The notes below the pieces were generated by a model. It was not told the origin of the DNA, ran no database searches, and saw only the letters and a program-made list of their open reading frames with translations. This document shows positions 22,576 to 33,839 of a stretch of 64,000 nucleotides of DNA, one piece after another. The stretch covers positions 105,806,442 to 105,870,441 of the forward strand of contig CM076846.1 of assembly GCA_039519185.1 (NCBI GenBank), given 5' to 3'. Source of the DNA: Astragalus membranaceus (taxonomy: Eukaryota; Streptophyta; Magnoliopsida; Fabales; Fabaceae). The stretch's first letter is position 1, and each line of letters opens with the position of its first letter. Both the position numbers and the translations under genes were made by a program.

Positions 22576-22765
22576 TGTAACACCCCAAAATAATAGATTA
22601 AATTATTTAATTAACTAAATGAAATTGGGTGGTAGAAATAATAATATAATTATTTTAAGTGCTTTAAATAAAATGAGGAGTGGTATTGTAATTGGAGGTG
22701 GTGTTTTAATTAAATTGGGCTTAAGCTGCGGGGAAAGCCCGCAATCCAAGCCCACTAGTCTAGGC

Positions 22766-22778
22766 GCATATTTAAAGT
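22766..22778 (+). promoter_or_regulatory. Possible LTR TATA box
   Basis: GCATATTTAAAGTG lies about 30-40 bp before an A/G-rich leader (GAAAAGAAAAGAAAAG), in the right place for an LTR pol II promoter. This is inference only. Confidence 0.35.
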
Positions 22779-24265
22779 GAAAAATTAGGTTTTAGCTCAT
22801 TTGGTGAAAAGAAAAGAAAAGAATAGAGAGAGAGGAGGGGAGAAGGAAGTCGCGACAGCAAGGAGAGAAGGGGAGGATGATTTCGTGGAAGCTCATCAAA
22901 AGAGGAGGTTTGGGTGGTGATTCTTGGTGATTCCTTGGAGCTTTGCTTGGTGGTTTCGATTTCTAAGGTTAGGGGGTCCTCTTTCCATTCATAATAGTGT
23001 ATGTTGATGGGTATTGTATGGGGTTAGGTTCTAGGGTGATTGTTTGGGTATTTTTATGTGGTGTTGTGTTGTCTTCATGATTGATAACCATAGGTGGTGA
23101 AACTATGTTGACTAGTGTTGAAATGAACATGTTGTGAACTATGCATGCGAGGTGTTCGATACTTTGTTTGATGATTTAATTGATGTTTGGTTTGCTGATT
23201 TTTTTTGGTGATGAACATGATGATTTATGTTTATATTAGTGATTTGATGTTGGTGAATTAATTTGGTGTTAATTGTGCAATTATGGTGTTAAAACTTACT
23301 GTTGGGAAATTCTGGATACAGGTTCGTTCTTTTTGATGATACGTCTGTTCAGGTGGTCCAAAAATTGTGTGGTTTACCATTTTAGAAACTAGACTTATTT
23401 ATCTTTAATTTGGCACTGGTTTGATCGAAATTGGAGTCGTGTGGCTCGAGATATAGGTGTCACAATTTAGGGAAATATCCTAGAGTAATTCTGTGTCTAG
23501 GTTCGGTATTTCGGTTATAACGTTTTCATCTGAATTCCGTTTTGAATGGTTCCTATCTCTTCGAAAACTAGATTCAATTTCCTTCGTTTGGGCACAAACC
23601 CCATGTCTTTTGGTTGAGTTTTGATCATTCTAGGGGTGCCACAAGTTAGGTCATGGTGGCTGTCCCGTTTTCTGGACCCTGATACTTGTTTGTTGAAACT
23701 GTACTAATTGGCTCATTTTTTCGAGAAAAGAAAACCATAGTTAGAAACTAGACATTCTCAGGTTTCTGTAGAGGGGTCGTTTGTTGGAATCCGATGTCGT
23801 TTACTATTTTAACTAATTCGCCGAATTCTGGCTGTCGTGTTCGCGTAGCCCAGAGTGTCGCCGTTGTTCCCAAATTTGTTTTCTAATTATCTTTTGACTC
23901 GGGTGTCCAAATTGGACGGTTCAAAATGCGTTTCGAAGCTAATTTCGGTGTCTATCCAAATATTCTGGTTTTATGCAAAAATGGATTATTTTACTGGTGG
24001 TTCTGGACTGAAGTGTTCCAGTGTCTAAATTACAATTTTTACTCACTTTCCCTATTTTGTGTCAAATCCTAAATTAGCCTAATTGAAATTGGTGTTGGTG
24101 TGAGTGGTGGGTTGATTTGGTGAGTGTATTATGGTGTGATTGGTGGGTGAATTAATAGTTCCGGTGGGCCTATTGATTATTTGGTGTGATGAATTCCATT
24201 AATTATTTGGTGTGATGAATTTCATTAATCATTGGTGTGATATTGGTGTGTGACGGTGCATATTA

Positions 24266-24552
24266 TGACGAGCAGAGGCTTCGTCCTATTACGACGAGCA
24301 GAGGCTTCGGCCTATCATGAGTTATTGGCGTCAGTGTTGTGGTATCACTGAGTTGATCTTGGTTGTTGATTATTTTCTGGTGCATTGTACATAGTGTCGC
24401 ATAACTCATGTGCATATTATGACGAGCAGAGGCTTCGGCCTATTATGACGAGCAGAGGCTTCGGCCTATTATGAAGAGCAGAGGCTTCGGCCTATTATGA
24501 CGAGCAGAGGCTTCGGCCTAATTATATTTGGTGAGCAGAGGCTTCGGCCTAA
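24266..24552 (+). repeat. LTR minisatellite, seven units in two blocks
   Basis: GACGAGCAGAGGCTTCGGCC repeats twice at 24268-24319 and five times at 24421-24552, with a ~27-bp period (TATTAT spacers). Related motifs are at 39103-39210 and 59408-59582 in sister LTRs. Confidence 0.88.
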
Positions 24553-25162
24553 TGGATCCACATGCATGGCCCGTGGTGTTTGGGTTTGCATTTCATGCAT
24601 TAATCATACATTTGGTGTTGTTGCTTGATGACTGTGAAATTGATGATGTTGCTGCTCTTGTTGTGAATTGGTGTTCCCTAATTGCCTTTCCTAATATAGT
24701 GCTTATCTCATATGTTATTATTTATGTAAAGAGACTCACCCTACTGCTTTTATGTTGCTTCTCATGTCGGCAACGTGCAGGTGATAGCGAGTGAAGGTTA
24801 TCCTCATACCTTCTTCTAGTAGGATGTGTCATGCTCTGATACGTAGCACCGGGGGGCGTCTTATGTTTACTTGTCATTTTATTTGATGTTGTTAGACTGC
24901 TATTTTGTAATGTATTGAATTACGTTCAAACTAGTTGTTATTCCGCTGCGATGGTGAATATATTCTATTGGTGTAAACTAAACAGGAGATTTGTGGGCTT
25001 GCCCCTTTGACTGTGTGCTATGTATCGTGTTGTTATTTTGCTGAAGTATATCAATTCAAGTTGTTGGTTTTAATAGAGTTAAGTGTAGCACTCTCTTGTG
25101 ATTGTTTTAAAAAGAAAAAGAAACTCTGATTTTATTAAATAGTAGATTATTAGAAGGGGGTG

Positions 25163-26822
25163 TTACAGCAATCCCATGACAAAATCCATAGATATGCTTT
25201 CCCATTTCCATTCAGGCACATTCAACGGCTGTAACTGGCCACCTGGCTTCTGGTGCTCTATCTTAACCCTTTGACAAGTCAAGCATCGAGACACAAACTT
25301 TGCAATATCTACTTTCATACCCGGCCACCAGTACAATTGCTTCAAATCTCGATACATCTTGGTGGACCCAGGATGTATTGAGAACTGACTCTTATGAGCC
25401 TCCTCTAGAACTTGCCTCTTTACATTCTCATCATTCGGCACACAGATTCTACCATCAAAACGAATTACGCCATCACCGTCTTCGGTGTAACTCGGCAATC
25501 TTTTCTGTGCTTGCAGCTCTACATCACCTTCTTGGGCTGAGCGAATCAGATTTCTCACTGAACTTGAAATCTGAATATGGCTCAACACCAACTTGTTCCT
25601 TCTTGACTTAACTCTCAAGTTAAGGTCTCTGAATGATTCCAACAAAGACATCTCGTGCATCATTAACTCTGCAGTATGGATAGACTTCCTACTTAAAGCA
25701 TCGGCCACAACATTAGCCTTACCAGGATGATACTTCAATTCAAAATCGTAATCCTTCAGGAATTCTACCCATCTCCTCTGTCTGTTGTTCAACTCCTTTT
25801 GGTCAAACAAATACTTAAGGCTCTTGTGGTCACTAAAGACTTCGAAACGAGACCCATACAGGTAATGTCTCCAAATCTTTAGGGCAAACACAATCGCCGC
25901 CAACTCTAAATCATGAGTTGGGTAATTCTCTTCATGCGGCCTCAACTGCCTGGAGGCATAGGCAACTACTTGTTGATTCTGCATCAGGACACATCCCAAA
26001 CCCTTACCAGAGGCGTCGCAATAGATTTGGAATCCTACAGACGGATCTGGAAGAATCAGGATGGGTGCAGAAGTCAAACGATCCTTCAATTCCGTGAAAC
26101 AATTATCACAGTCTGAGTCCCAAACAAACGGCTGACCCTTGCGAGTTAACCGCGTGAGTGGAAGAACCAGCTGGGAAAATCCTTGAATGAATCTTCGATA
26201 ATACCCAGCTAATCCCAAGAAACTTCTTACCTCAGTAACTGTAGACGGCTGTTCCCAGTCTACCACAGCTTCGATCTTAATGGGATCCACTGCAACACCT
26301 GCCCTAGATATCACATGGCCCAGAAACTTAACTTCGGGCATCCAAAAGTCACATTTGGACGGCTTAGCATACAACTTCTTCTCCCGGAGTACGTTCAGAA
26401 AAATTCGGAGATGTTGCACATGCTCCTCAATCGTTTTAGAGAACACCAAGATATCATCAATGAATACTACCACAAACTGATCTAGATAGGGATTAAAAAT
26501 CCGATTCATATAATCCATGAATACGGCTGGAGCATTGGTCAAACCGAAGGGCATCACTACGAATTCATAGTGTCCATACCTCGTACGGAAAGCGGTCTTC
26601 GGGACGTCCAAAGCTCGAACCCTGATTTGGTGATAGCCGGACCTCAAATCAATCTTTGAAAATACAGAAGCTCCCCTCAACTGATCTAGCAAATCATCAA
26701 TTCTCGGTAGAGGGTGCTTGTTCTTGACAGTCACCTTATTCAACTGACGATAATCGATACACAATCTCATACTTCCGTCCTTCTTCTTGACAAGCAACAC
26801 TGGAGCACCCCATGGTGAGGCA
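25163..26822 (-). pseudogene. Reverse transcriptase, RNase H and integrase start
   Basis: One long open frame: SPWGAPVLLVKKKDGSMRLC, FSKIDLRSGYHQIRV, FVVMPFGLTNAPAVF, catalytic FIDDILVFSK, RNase H IYCDASGKGLGCVLM and SDHKSLKYLFDQKELNNR, zinc-binding HPGSTKMYRD...CLTCQRVK, ending at MDFVMGL where the solo LTR enters. No stop occurs in about 550 codons, so this copy was intact until structural damage. The frame continues 30 codons upstream into LTR sequence (to 26911), which is not native protein. Confidence 0.92.
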
Positions 26823-28525
26823 ATATTTCTCAAAAACGGTTTGCGGTTCCAAAATCTTTCGAAAACAGATAATGCCTTATGACTCAAAACCGATATATTT
26901 TCAAGACACATAAAAATATCCCTATCCGTGAGTAGAACTCACCCGGTTGACGATCTCGCGAGAAATCACGCCGGAGCACGGACGACCGGACCGTAACCAC
27001 TCAAACAATCCTCGTAGTCACGTACCCGCTCCGAATGCCTCCGCAACTGATTTCTGCAACCAACACCCCTCTTGATACCGAGTTCATCTCCGGTGGATTG
27101 AATTGACGTCTCGCGCGACTTGACAATTCGAATCCCAAATCCGACGAATCACATTTCCAGCATTCTTCTTTCTGTTTTCCAGCAACATGACTCAGTTTTG
27201 CAACAGGCATAACTTGGTCAATCCGTGACCAAAACTATCCAAACCGGTGCTCATTGTGAAGGTAATTTCGTCTACTTTCAGATGGTCAAGGATTCACACG
27301 CATGTATCCAGTGGTTTGGGAGGTATCACCAAGACAAGGTGACTGGTCCAGGACAGTGTTTGATTCTGAAACCGTAACTTGGGGACATGATATTTCCTTC
27401 ATTTCTCCATAAAATCGTTTTGTCTAGTTTCCAGAGAAACAAGAATCACGATCATCGGAGTAGTGTGCAGGGAGTTACGAATGATTTACCATACATGGTC
27501 AAAACTGTTTTCTTGAGCAGAATTTGTGTATCTATATCTTTCAACTCCACAATGCATCCAACCACGAAATTAGCTCCAAAACCGGAAACTATTTCCTCCA
27601 TGGATCCTCCTCTGCCCAATCCAACTCCAAACCAGAAGGGTGACCATTACATGGGTTCAAATACTGAAGGTGGACTTCTAAATTGAGTAGGATGCTTCTA
27701 TGGTAACATGCAACTTCAAGGAAGCTTAGAGCTTCATTGTTGGACAAGTGGAGCTTCCAAGTTCAGAAATGGCAAGTAGAGGAAGAGGATGAATCAGATG
27801 TTGAAAGTTGTATTTTTGGAAAGAGGATGGAAAATGGGATAAGATGAGCCAAAGAACACTTACATGCAATGGAGTAGTCTTGGAGTTCTTCCCCCTTCCT
27901 TTCTTCTCCCTCTCTCTCAATTACTATGAACTCTTTTCTTTCTTTCAGGTATTCAGAATGCAAGGTAAGGGTTGTTAAAATATTTTAAAAGTTGAAGGTG
28001 TGTTAAGAGGAATGACCATTGTACCCCTTACTATTCAATTTCTCATTTAAACACTCCCTTATCCTCTACTTCTTCTATTTCTTGCCAATTTCAGAATATA
28101 TTGATTTTGGGGAGTGTGATGTGGTTAATAGGAATGGAGCTGAAGAAATTATTTAAAGGAGTGGGAAAAGACTAAAATGCCCCCCTTTAGTTTTCTAATC
28201 CTCACATGACCCATTTTAATCCATCAAGCACTCCTCAATTCATTTGACTTAGGAATTTAATTATCATTATCATGATCCTACCATGAATGGGACCCAGTTT
28301 AATATTCATCAAATGACACATCATCAATAAGAGGCGAAATGACGATTTTACCCTTCAGCTGAATTGCCCATTTAAATTATGACTAAGCCACAATCAATTG
28401 TAGAGTAGGATTTCTTTGGACTTTTCCTCGACTATTAATCCCCGAGACACGACCAATTATTCCCACAAATAATTACTCGGTCTTAGGCATCATAGTACGA
28501 GTCTTTAAAAATTAGGGATGTTACA
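26823..28525 (-). repeat. Truncated LTR (subfamily of the 10455 element)
   Basis: The right end AAAATTAGGGATGTTACA is the complement of the LTR start at 10455/16616, and 28380-28525 follows that LTR base for base with few changes. The left end is cut at 26823, where RT begins. 26823-27310 matches 9901-10420. ORFs at 27001-27963 lie in leader sequence and are not genes. Confidence 0.8.
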
Positions 28526-28775
28526 CTCTTCCTACTATGCTATACTTTAGGGTCGTCACCCTCTTAAGTCTTTTGTGACTTCTTATTTTTGATACATTTA
28601 AACATCAATTTAATCCTTAATGAACTTATGGTCCATCACATTCTCATGTCATTGTGTAATCTCACTCGATAAAAGCCTAAGTACTCAGTTTGTTGTCACT
28701 AATAATTTGGATAAATAAAAAGTTTTTGGAACTCAAAGCTTGTCAAAACCCACTTCATCATTACGAAAACTATGT
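28526..28775 (-). repeat. LTR fragment
   Basis: CTACTATGCTATACTTTAGGGTCGTCACC is the LTR segment seen at about 19918-19950 in the sister LTR. 28612-28760 repeats 1735-1885 nearly exactly. Confidence 0.65.
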
Positions 28776-28970
28776 TTTTTTATCCTGTGTTTTTTTATAT
28801 ATCAGTGCAGTTAGCTCGTAGTTTCAATTGATTATTTTAGTTGATTAGTAGATTATACCCACTCCGTTCCCGATCTTTGGTACTTTTGGCTTGTTACACA
28901 CAGATTAATGTACCATTAATTTGTGTTAGTTATATACTAAAATGCCCCCTTTGTGGATGAAGTCACATTT
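28776..28970. repeat. Partial tandem-repeat unit with a Stowaway fragment
   Basis: 28789-28858 equals the unit seen at 490-550 and 1-33. From 28860 the left part of the Stowaway MITE follows (CTCCGTTCCCGATCTTTGG, AAAATGCCCCCTTTGT) and breaks off near 28968. The 3' MITE end is absent. 28971-29086 then holds a ~57 bp direct repeat (CAATTGGGTTATTCCATTTC twice). Confidence 0.7.
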
Positions 28971-30432
28971 CCACAATTGGGTTATTCCATTTCCATGTGT
29001 TTTACGGAAACTGCAAACAAACAATTGGGTTATTCCATTTCCACACATCGGATATACATAAATTCAGCTTTTCCATTTGATATATTCACTAGTACAAAAA
29101 TTGGAAAAGAATAGAGGTTTTTAAGTCGGATGCCAAATTAGCCGACTTTAAAAGTGGACGCGGTGGCAATTTTGTAATAAACGTGGAAAAAAATTTCTGG
29201 CGCTAACATTCAAAGTCGGACAAGATGTACGTCCGACGTTAAATGTGTAATCTTTTTTTGCGTGAAAAAAACTGGAATCCACGCACGCGTTTTTCCTAGG
29301 TCTCTCTCAGTCCAAAACGAAAATAAACTTCACTTAAGGCTCTGAACCCTAGTCTCGCTCTCTCCGCCAAAGCTCCAACCTCCACCGTTCCATCTCTCTT
29401 CTCCTTGCTCTCTCCGCCAAGTTTCTGTCTTCCTCCGCCGTTCTCTCCTCTCAACCGTCTCTCTCCCTGTCACCGTCACCATATTTGATTCTCTTTGTTT
29501 TGGTTTTTTTGAAAGGTAAACCATTCCTATTTTCTTTCTTTTTTCTATAAAAATGATCCCCTCTCTCTAATTTGAGGTTCTCTTGTTGTATTTTAGTTGT
29601 CAGATCAACCTGATAGGTGGTGAGGAGGAAAAGTGGTTGCTGCCCTAGAGGATGAAGGGGAAAGGTACAAACATATGTTTTTCACTTTTTCTAACTTCTC
29701 TTCCTTTCTTTAGTTTATATGATTTTCAAGAATTAATAAAAATTAACTACTCTGGCTCAAATACATGGTAAAAGATTCAATTGTTTAGTTTATATGATTT
29801 TCAAGAATTAATCTCATATGCAATATGCAATTGAGCTTTGCTGATGTTGTTGCCTTATTGGAGTGATCTTAAGCCTTTATTCATAAATTTTCACTCAAAA
29901 GATACTCCTGCAAGTATTTAAAGAGTTTGTCTTCTTTTCGCATTGCGTGCACTTTGTTTGAACTTTGACCTTAAAAAAATTGTTTAATTCCAGTGACTAA
30001 TATTTTTTGATACACGGAAATGATGATTTTGTCAACACTAAAGGTAGAGAATGGATTTCAACTTGTGCATTTTGGAAGTGTTGTTGCTGCTTTGGTTATA
30101 AGTTTTCCAGACATTCTTGTAGGGAATATTCACTTATGCATAAAATTAGTGTTTGTCTTGATCCAGATGATGAAAAATATACAGAAAGTTATTCTTTTTT
30201 AAGTTAAACAAAGCCTGTTTTTGTTTTTGTAATTTTAAGTAACTAAACCAAACAGACTGTTTTGAATACATCTGTATGTCTTTTCACACAACATGCATAA
30301 TTCTTAATAGGAAAAAAAAGATTCAGGAACATACAATGATGTCATTGTTTCCTTTTGTGGTTATCATGGCCGATACGTGAATTAATTGCTTAAGTTAGAC
30401 AAATATGCAATATCGGCATTCTGGTTCTTCAG

Positions 30433-31310
30433 AGAAAAACGGAAGAAGCCGCAATGGCAACCAAGAGGTTAAAGGAGTTGCTAGATGCTCGTAAAACTTC
30501 CAACCGAGACACTTTAGGTATTATTTGGCTTATGTTGCAATAATCAGTTTAAGCTTTTGAGTGTTTTGAGTTTTAAAGGCTCTTGTAGGAAGTATTGAAA
30601 ACACGATAATAGTTTATCAGAGTATTTGAATACAATTTTTTTGAATAGTCTACTGGTATGCTACACTTTCCTTTTGTTTAGTCTCCTAATTCTATGTCAT
30701 CTTCCAGTTGTAACAAATGGGCAGGTAATGAACTTTCCTTCCCCTTCTTAGATTTGCTTTACTATCAATATGATCTTAACTAAGTTCTTGAGTTTCATCT
30801 TTAGAGCAATGGGAAGTCCCTACAGCGGTGGCTTGATCACGAGCTAGAAGTCATGGTAAAAGAGCATGAAGTATGAGAAACAGAGCCAAGTGTATGTATT
30901 AATTCAGTAATTATTCTTGCCTGTTACTAATCTGTAGTGTAGTCTATAATTTATGATACAATCTTCAGGCGTGCTGCCCTTGCAGAGGAGCTAGCTATTC
31001 TGAAGCAAGTAAACGAGTTTAATACACGAAGTATAACATTTTTGTTCCTGGTTTCTTTCAATACTTGTCTTCTCAGGGCGTCCTCCATGTCACCAAGTAC
31101 AAGAATGGCCAGAATAGCTTCACTTGAGAACATGTTGAGCATATCCTCTAATTCACTTGTGGCAATGGCTTCACAACTTTCCGAGGCAGAAGAATGAGAA
31201 TGTGAATTTACTAGTCGTGGACGCTGGAATCAGTTGCGCTCAATGGGAGAAGCCGAGAATTTGCTTCAATATATGTTTACTTCTGTTGTAGATGCTAGGT
31301 ACTTTCTTTG
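30433..31310 (+). pseudogene. Captured kinesin-4 (FRA1/KIN-4-like) fragment
   Basis: Exon-like blocks are separated by intron-like AT-rich gaps. 30433-30517 encodes RKTEEAAMATKRLKELLDAR after a TTCTTCAG acceptor. About 30805-30875 encodes NGKSLQRWLDHELEVMV. 30967-31015 encodes RAALAEELAILKQVNEF. About 31092-31194 encodes MARIASLENMLSISSNSLVA and ends SEAEE before a stop. 31212-31300 encodes RGRWNQLRSMGEAENLLQYM. These are consecutive parts of the coiled-coil stalk/tail of plant KIN-4 kinesins, which organise cellulose deposition along microtubules. The motor domain is absent. It is a transposon passenger, not a functional kinesin gene. Confidence 0.82.
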
Positions 31311-31870
31311 ACCTAAACTTTCTTTTACCGGTTCTTACCAAAGTTAGGGGTCTTTTGTGATTACCAAAGAGAAAAATTAGCTGGATTTTAGAACTTGATA
31401 TTCACCTAAAAAAATACTTTATCCCTGCCTATATTGATTAATATGTTATCATATTGAACTTGGCAGATCACTGTAGCGTTGATAATAAACTTGAGGCCAC
31501 CAAGCATTACAATTGCTTGCCTTGAACAGACCTCTTGCCAAGAACATTCAGGTTCTTCTTTAAACTTTTTTTTTGTTTTAAATTGGTGTGTTTGTTTGGA
31601 TTCTTCTCCATCTTCCCCATATTTTTCTTTGTTATACAATGTTTTTCTGTCTTTATGCCTGATTACTCAGTACAAATCGATGAGGTAAGCTCTTCAGTTC
31701 TTTAATTTTCTCAATGTTAACTTACTCCTGGCATTGCTAACAATGTTGGTGCTTTCTGGGGAGGCTCTGATTATGGGTTACTGAGTTAGGACTTGGGATA
31801 ACAAGCTTGCTGCTGGTGCTCAGGTAATTTTCTAGATATCGCTCTTTTGTACTCAATTTGCTGGTGCTTA

Positions 31871-32008
31871 GGGAAATGGCAGATTCTACATTTCATCTAT
31901 CTTTAGACTTTGTTATGTTGGCTTTTGTAGTTAGACTCACACTCATTTATCTGTCTTTATTTGTTCTTGTTCCAGGGTGTACTGAATTTTCTGCATATTA
32001 TCCTAAGG
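31871..32008 (+). pseudogene. Captured PDR-type ABC transporter intron and exon fragment
   Basis: 31976-32008 encodes VLNFLHI, matching the exon of plant ABCG/PDR transporters that reads like LNFLHILPSRKK. The preceding ~105 bp ends in TTCTTGTTCCAG and is almost the same as 58528-58633, where it follows another PDR exon. The block is too short to act as a gene. Assignment relies on the shared copy at 58477-58680. Confidence 0.65.
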
Positions 32009-32181
32009 TGGATTAAGAAATAAGGCCTGCTGGTGCATCCTATCCTAGCTGCATGAACCATGGAAATTGACAAGTTTTTACTTATAAGAAAATACATACA
32101 TACAAAGATAAGTATCTAGAGAAACTATGTCTATCATTAAAAAACATGACATGTTTTTATTGTGTGGCAGTTAGTTTATAT

Positions 32182-32402
32182 GAAATTTGTGCAGAGAAAG
32201 AGTGCTTGTGCAGTTGTGCCAATAACAAGCCTTATATATCATTTATAGGCAAAAGAAATAAAACAACAAATGTTGTGATTACTTGGAACAGTAAGTTATC
32301 AGATAGAAGTCCAAATGGCCAAGAATTAGACACTTATGGTTCAGCAACTGTAGCAGTAGATTCAGATTATTTCTGTGCAATTGAGATCAGTTTTGAGGTA
32401 AC
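32182..32402 (+). pseudogene. Captured pectinesterase exon
   Basis: The open frame includes KPYISFIGKRNKTTNVVITW, then SPNGQELDTYGSATVAVDSD and YFCAIEISFEV. This is the beta-helix segment ahead of the catalytic core in plant pectin methylesterases (family form: IS(F/L)xG....T.ITW, then TYGSATV.V.S.YF.A..I.FEN). The catalytic Asp and Gln motifs further on are missing. It is a single exon, followed by a GTAACA donor-like site. Confidence 0.8.
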
Positions 32403-32897
32403 AAGATACAACTTTTACTACTCAATTAAACACAAGACCATGTGAGGCCAATTTTGGGATTTTGACAAGTTTTGAGTGGCACTGAGTGTAGACAGTAGAC
32501 AGTAACAGAGCCGTATTCTATTGAATTATGATAGTGGTCATAAGGTGCCTTGGTCAAAAAACTTCAGCTATGAGGAAGCAAGGTCTTTCCTAGACCTGAA
32601 CTTCATAACTGGAAACCAGTGGCTAAGACTATAGCATTGCACTGCATCAATCATATAACATCATTTATCTAATTGCCTCCTTGTTTATTATCGTATATTG
32701 ATCAACAAAATGACAATAAAAACTATGTTAGGCTTTTAAGTGATGCTTTATATTAACATATAACAAAAGTTATGCAGCTAGTAAAACACTTTATTATTAG
32801 GGACTGTAAATGTGAGTTATGCAGCTAGTTCTCATCTCTGCACTTTATTATTTGTAGCATAATTTAATTTTCTAACCCCCCTTACGATGTTCTATAG

Positions 32898-33100
32898 GTT
32901 TTGTGGAGACAAGGAGAGGTTGCCGTGGTACAGGGACTGTAGAGGCAACATCCTTGTTGTGCAATACAAAATCACCAGGAACTTGTTCTAATACAAGGTA
33001 TGTGTTTTTGGACAGTGTTCATCCTTCACAAGCTGCTAACCAAATTCTAGCTGATGCATTAAATGTTCTTGGTTACATCTCTACTAGATTGCAGATATAA
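32898..33100 (+). pseudogene. Captured last exon of a GDSL esterase/lipase
   Basis: The frame reads GCRGTGTVEATSLLCNTKSP, CSNTRYVFLDSVHPSQAANQ and ends ADALNVLGYISTRLQI then stop. Plant GDSL lipases end with GCCGTG...LC......C.N...Y.FWDS.HP(S/T), which carries the catalytic Asp and His of block V (here LDSVHPS). The first three sequence blocks are missing. The His is retained, but Cys to Arg in GCCGTG and Trp to Leu are visible. Confidence 0.85.
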
Positions 33101-33839
33101 GTCTTACATTGGCACCACAAAATGTACATGGCTGGGAAGAATGACAGGGTAGAAGATTGTTGGGATGGCAGCAAACTATGAGAGGGTATTCTGTTAACCG
33201 TATATTTATATAGGATTTGAAGTGTTGTAAAATCTTTGAAGTATTTATGTATGAGTGTGATCTAATCAAAATTTGTTAAACGTTTTGTTTTATAGATTCT
33301 TAAATTTTTAGTTAGCATACTTTGCCATAAATAGACCTTGTTGTGTACTTCTCTTGATAAGTGTATATAGAAATACTTTTTAGATTGTTGAGTGATTCAG
33401 CATAACCCTGTTTACATAGTTGGATTGTCTCTCAATTAGTTTTTGAGTTTCTTCTTGTGTGTTTCTCTTTTTCCATGGAACCAGTGGAATTTTATTAACT
33501 ATAAATGGAATGAACGTTAGCTAGAGATTCTTAGACTAGGGGTAATGATTTTTTTAAAAAACAAAATATGACTACTTTTAAAGTCGGGCGTCACTAAAAT
33601 CCGACTTTAAAGACGTCTTCTAAAGTCGGGCCTAACTAAAATCCGACTTTAAAAGTGAAAATATATGTATACGTGGGGGGGGGGGGGGTTTCCCAAAAAC
33701 TGAAGAATTTTTTTTATTTATAAAAATCATGTACTTTTAAAGTCGAACATTCGCCTGACTTTAAATCCCCTAACATACTAAGCCGCCCTAATAGAAGTCG
33801 GACGCACATCCGACTTTGAATCCATTTTTTCCACTAGTG

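Larger units (their letters stand above)
22576..25167 (+). mobile_element. Solo LTR (2592 bp) inserted in integrase
   Basis: It begins TGTAACACCCCAAAATAAT and ends GGGGTGTTACA. The flanks are GCAGT (22571-22575) and GCAAT (25168-25172), a 5-bp target duplication with one change. Removing it restores the integrase frame around MDFVMGLP. The start matches the LTR family of the element at 58687 onward. It contains a likely promoter TATA (CATATTTAAAG near 22768) followed by an AG-rich leader, and a minisatellite at 24266-24552. ORF 24528-24794 is not a gene. Confidence 0.9.
19205..26822 (-). mobile_element. 5'-deleted Ty3 (Tekay-like) retrotransposon, split by a solo LTR
   Basis: The minus-strand body runs from RT (26822) to the chromodomain-like end (21552) and then the 3' LTR. 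Gag, protease and the first part of RT are missing: at 26822/26823 the RT sequence joins LTR sequence of another subfamily. A solo LTR sits in the integrase at 22576-25167. Confidence 0.88.
29087..33839. mobile_element. Complete non-autonomous CACTA element carrying host gene fragments
   Basis: The left end CACTAGTACAAAAATTGG and right end CCATTTTTTCCACTAGTG are CACTA terminal inverted repeats. The 3-bp duplication ATT flanks it (29084-29086 and 33840-33842). Subterminal AAAGTCGG / CCGACTTT repeats lie at 29129-29260 and 33575-33825, the usual transposase-binding pattern. No transposase or TNPA-like frame is visible. The interior contains exon-like pieces of several unrelated genes, all on the plus strand. 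29335-30430 contains a leader-like CT region and unrecognised sequence. Confidence 0.92.

Noticed and set aside
24266..24552. CRISPR-like direct repeats with ~27-bp period
   Set aside because: Spacers are the same short TATTAT sequence, the array lies inside a plant LTR with target duplication, and equivalent arrays occur in sister LTRs.
32146..33100. Independent host genes for pectinesterase and GDSL lipase
   Set aside because: Only single exons are present, both enclosed by CACTA termini with a target duplication.
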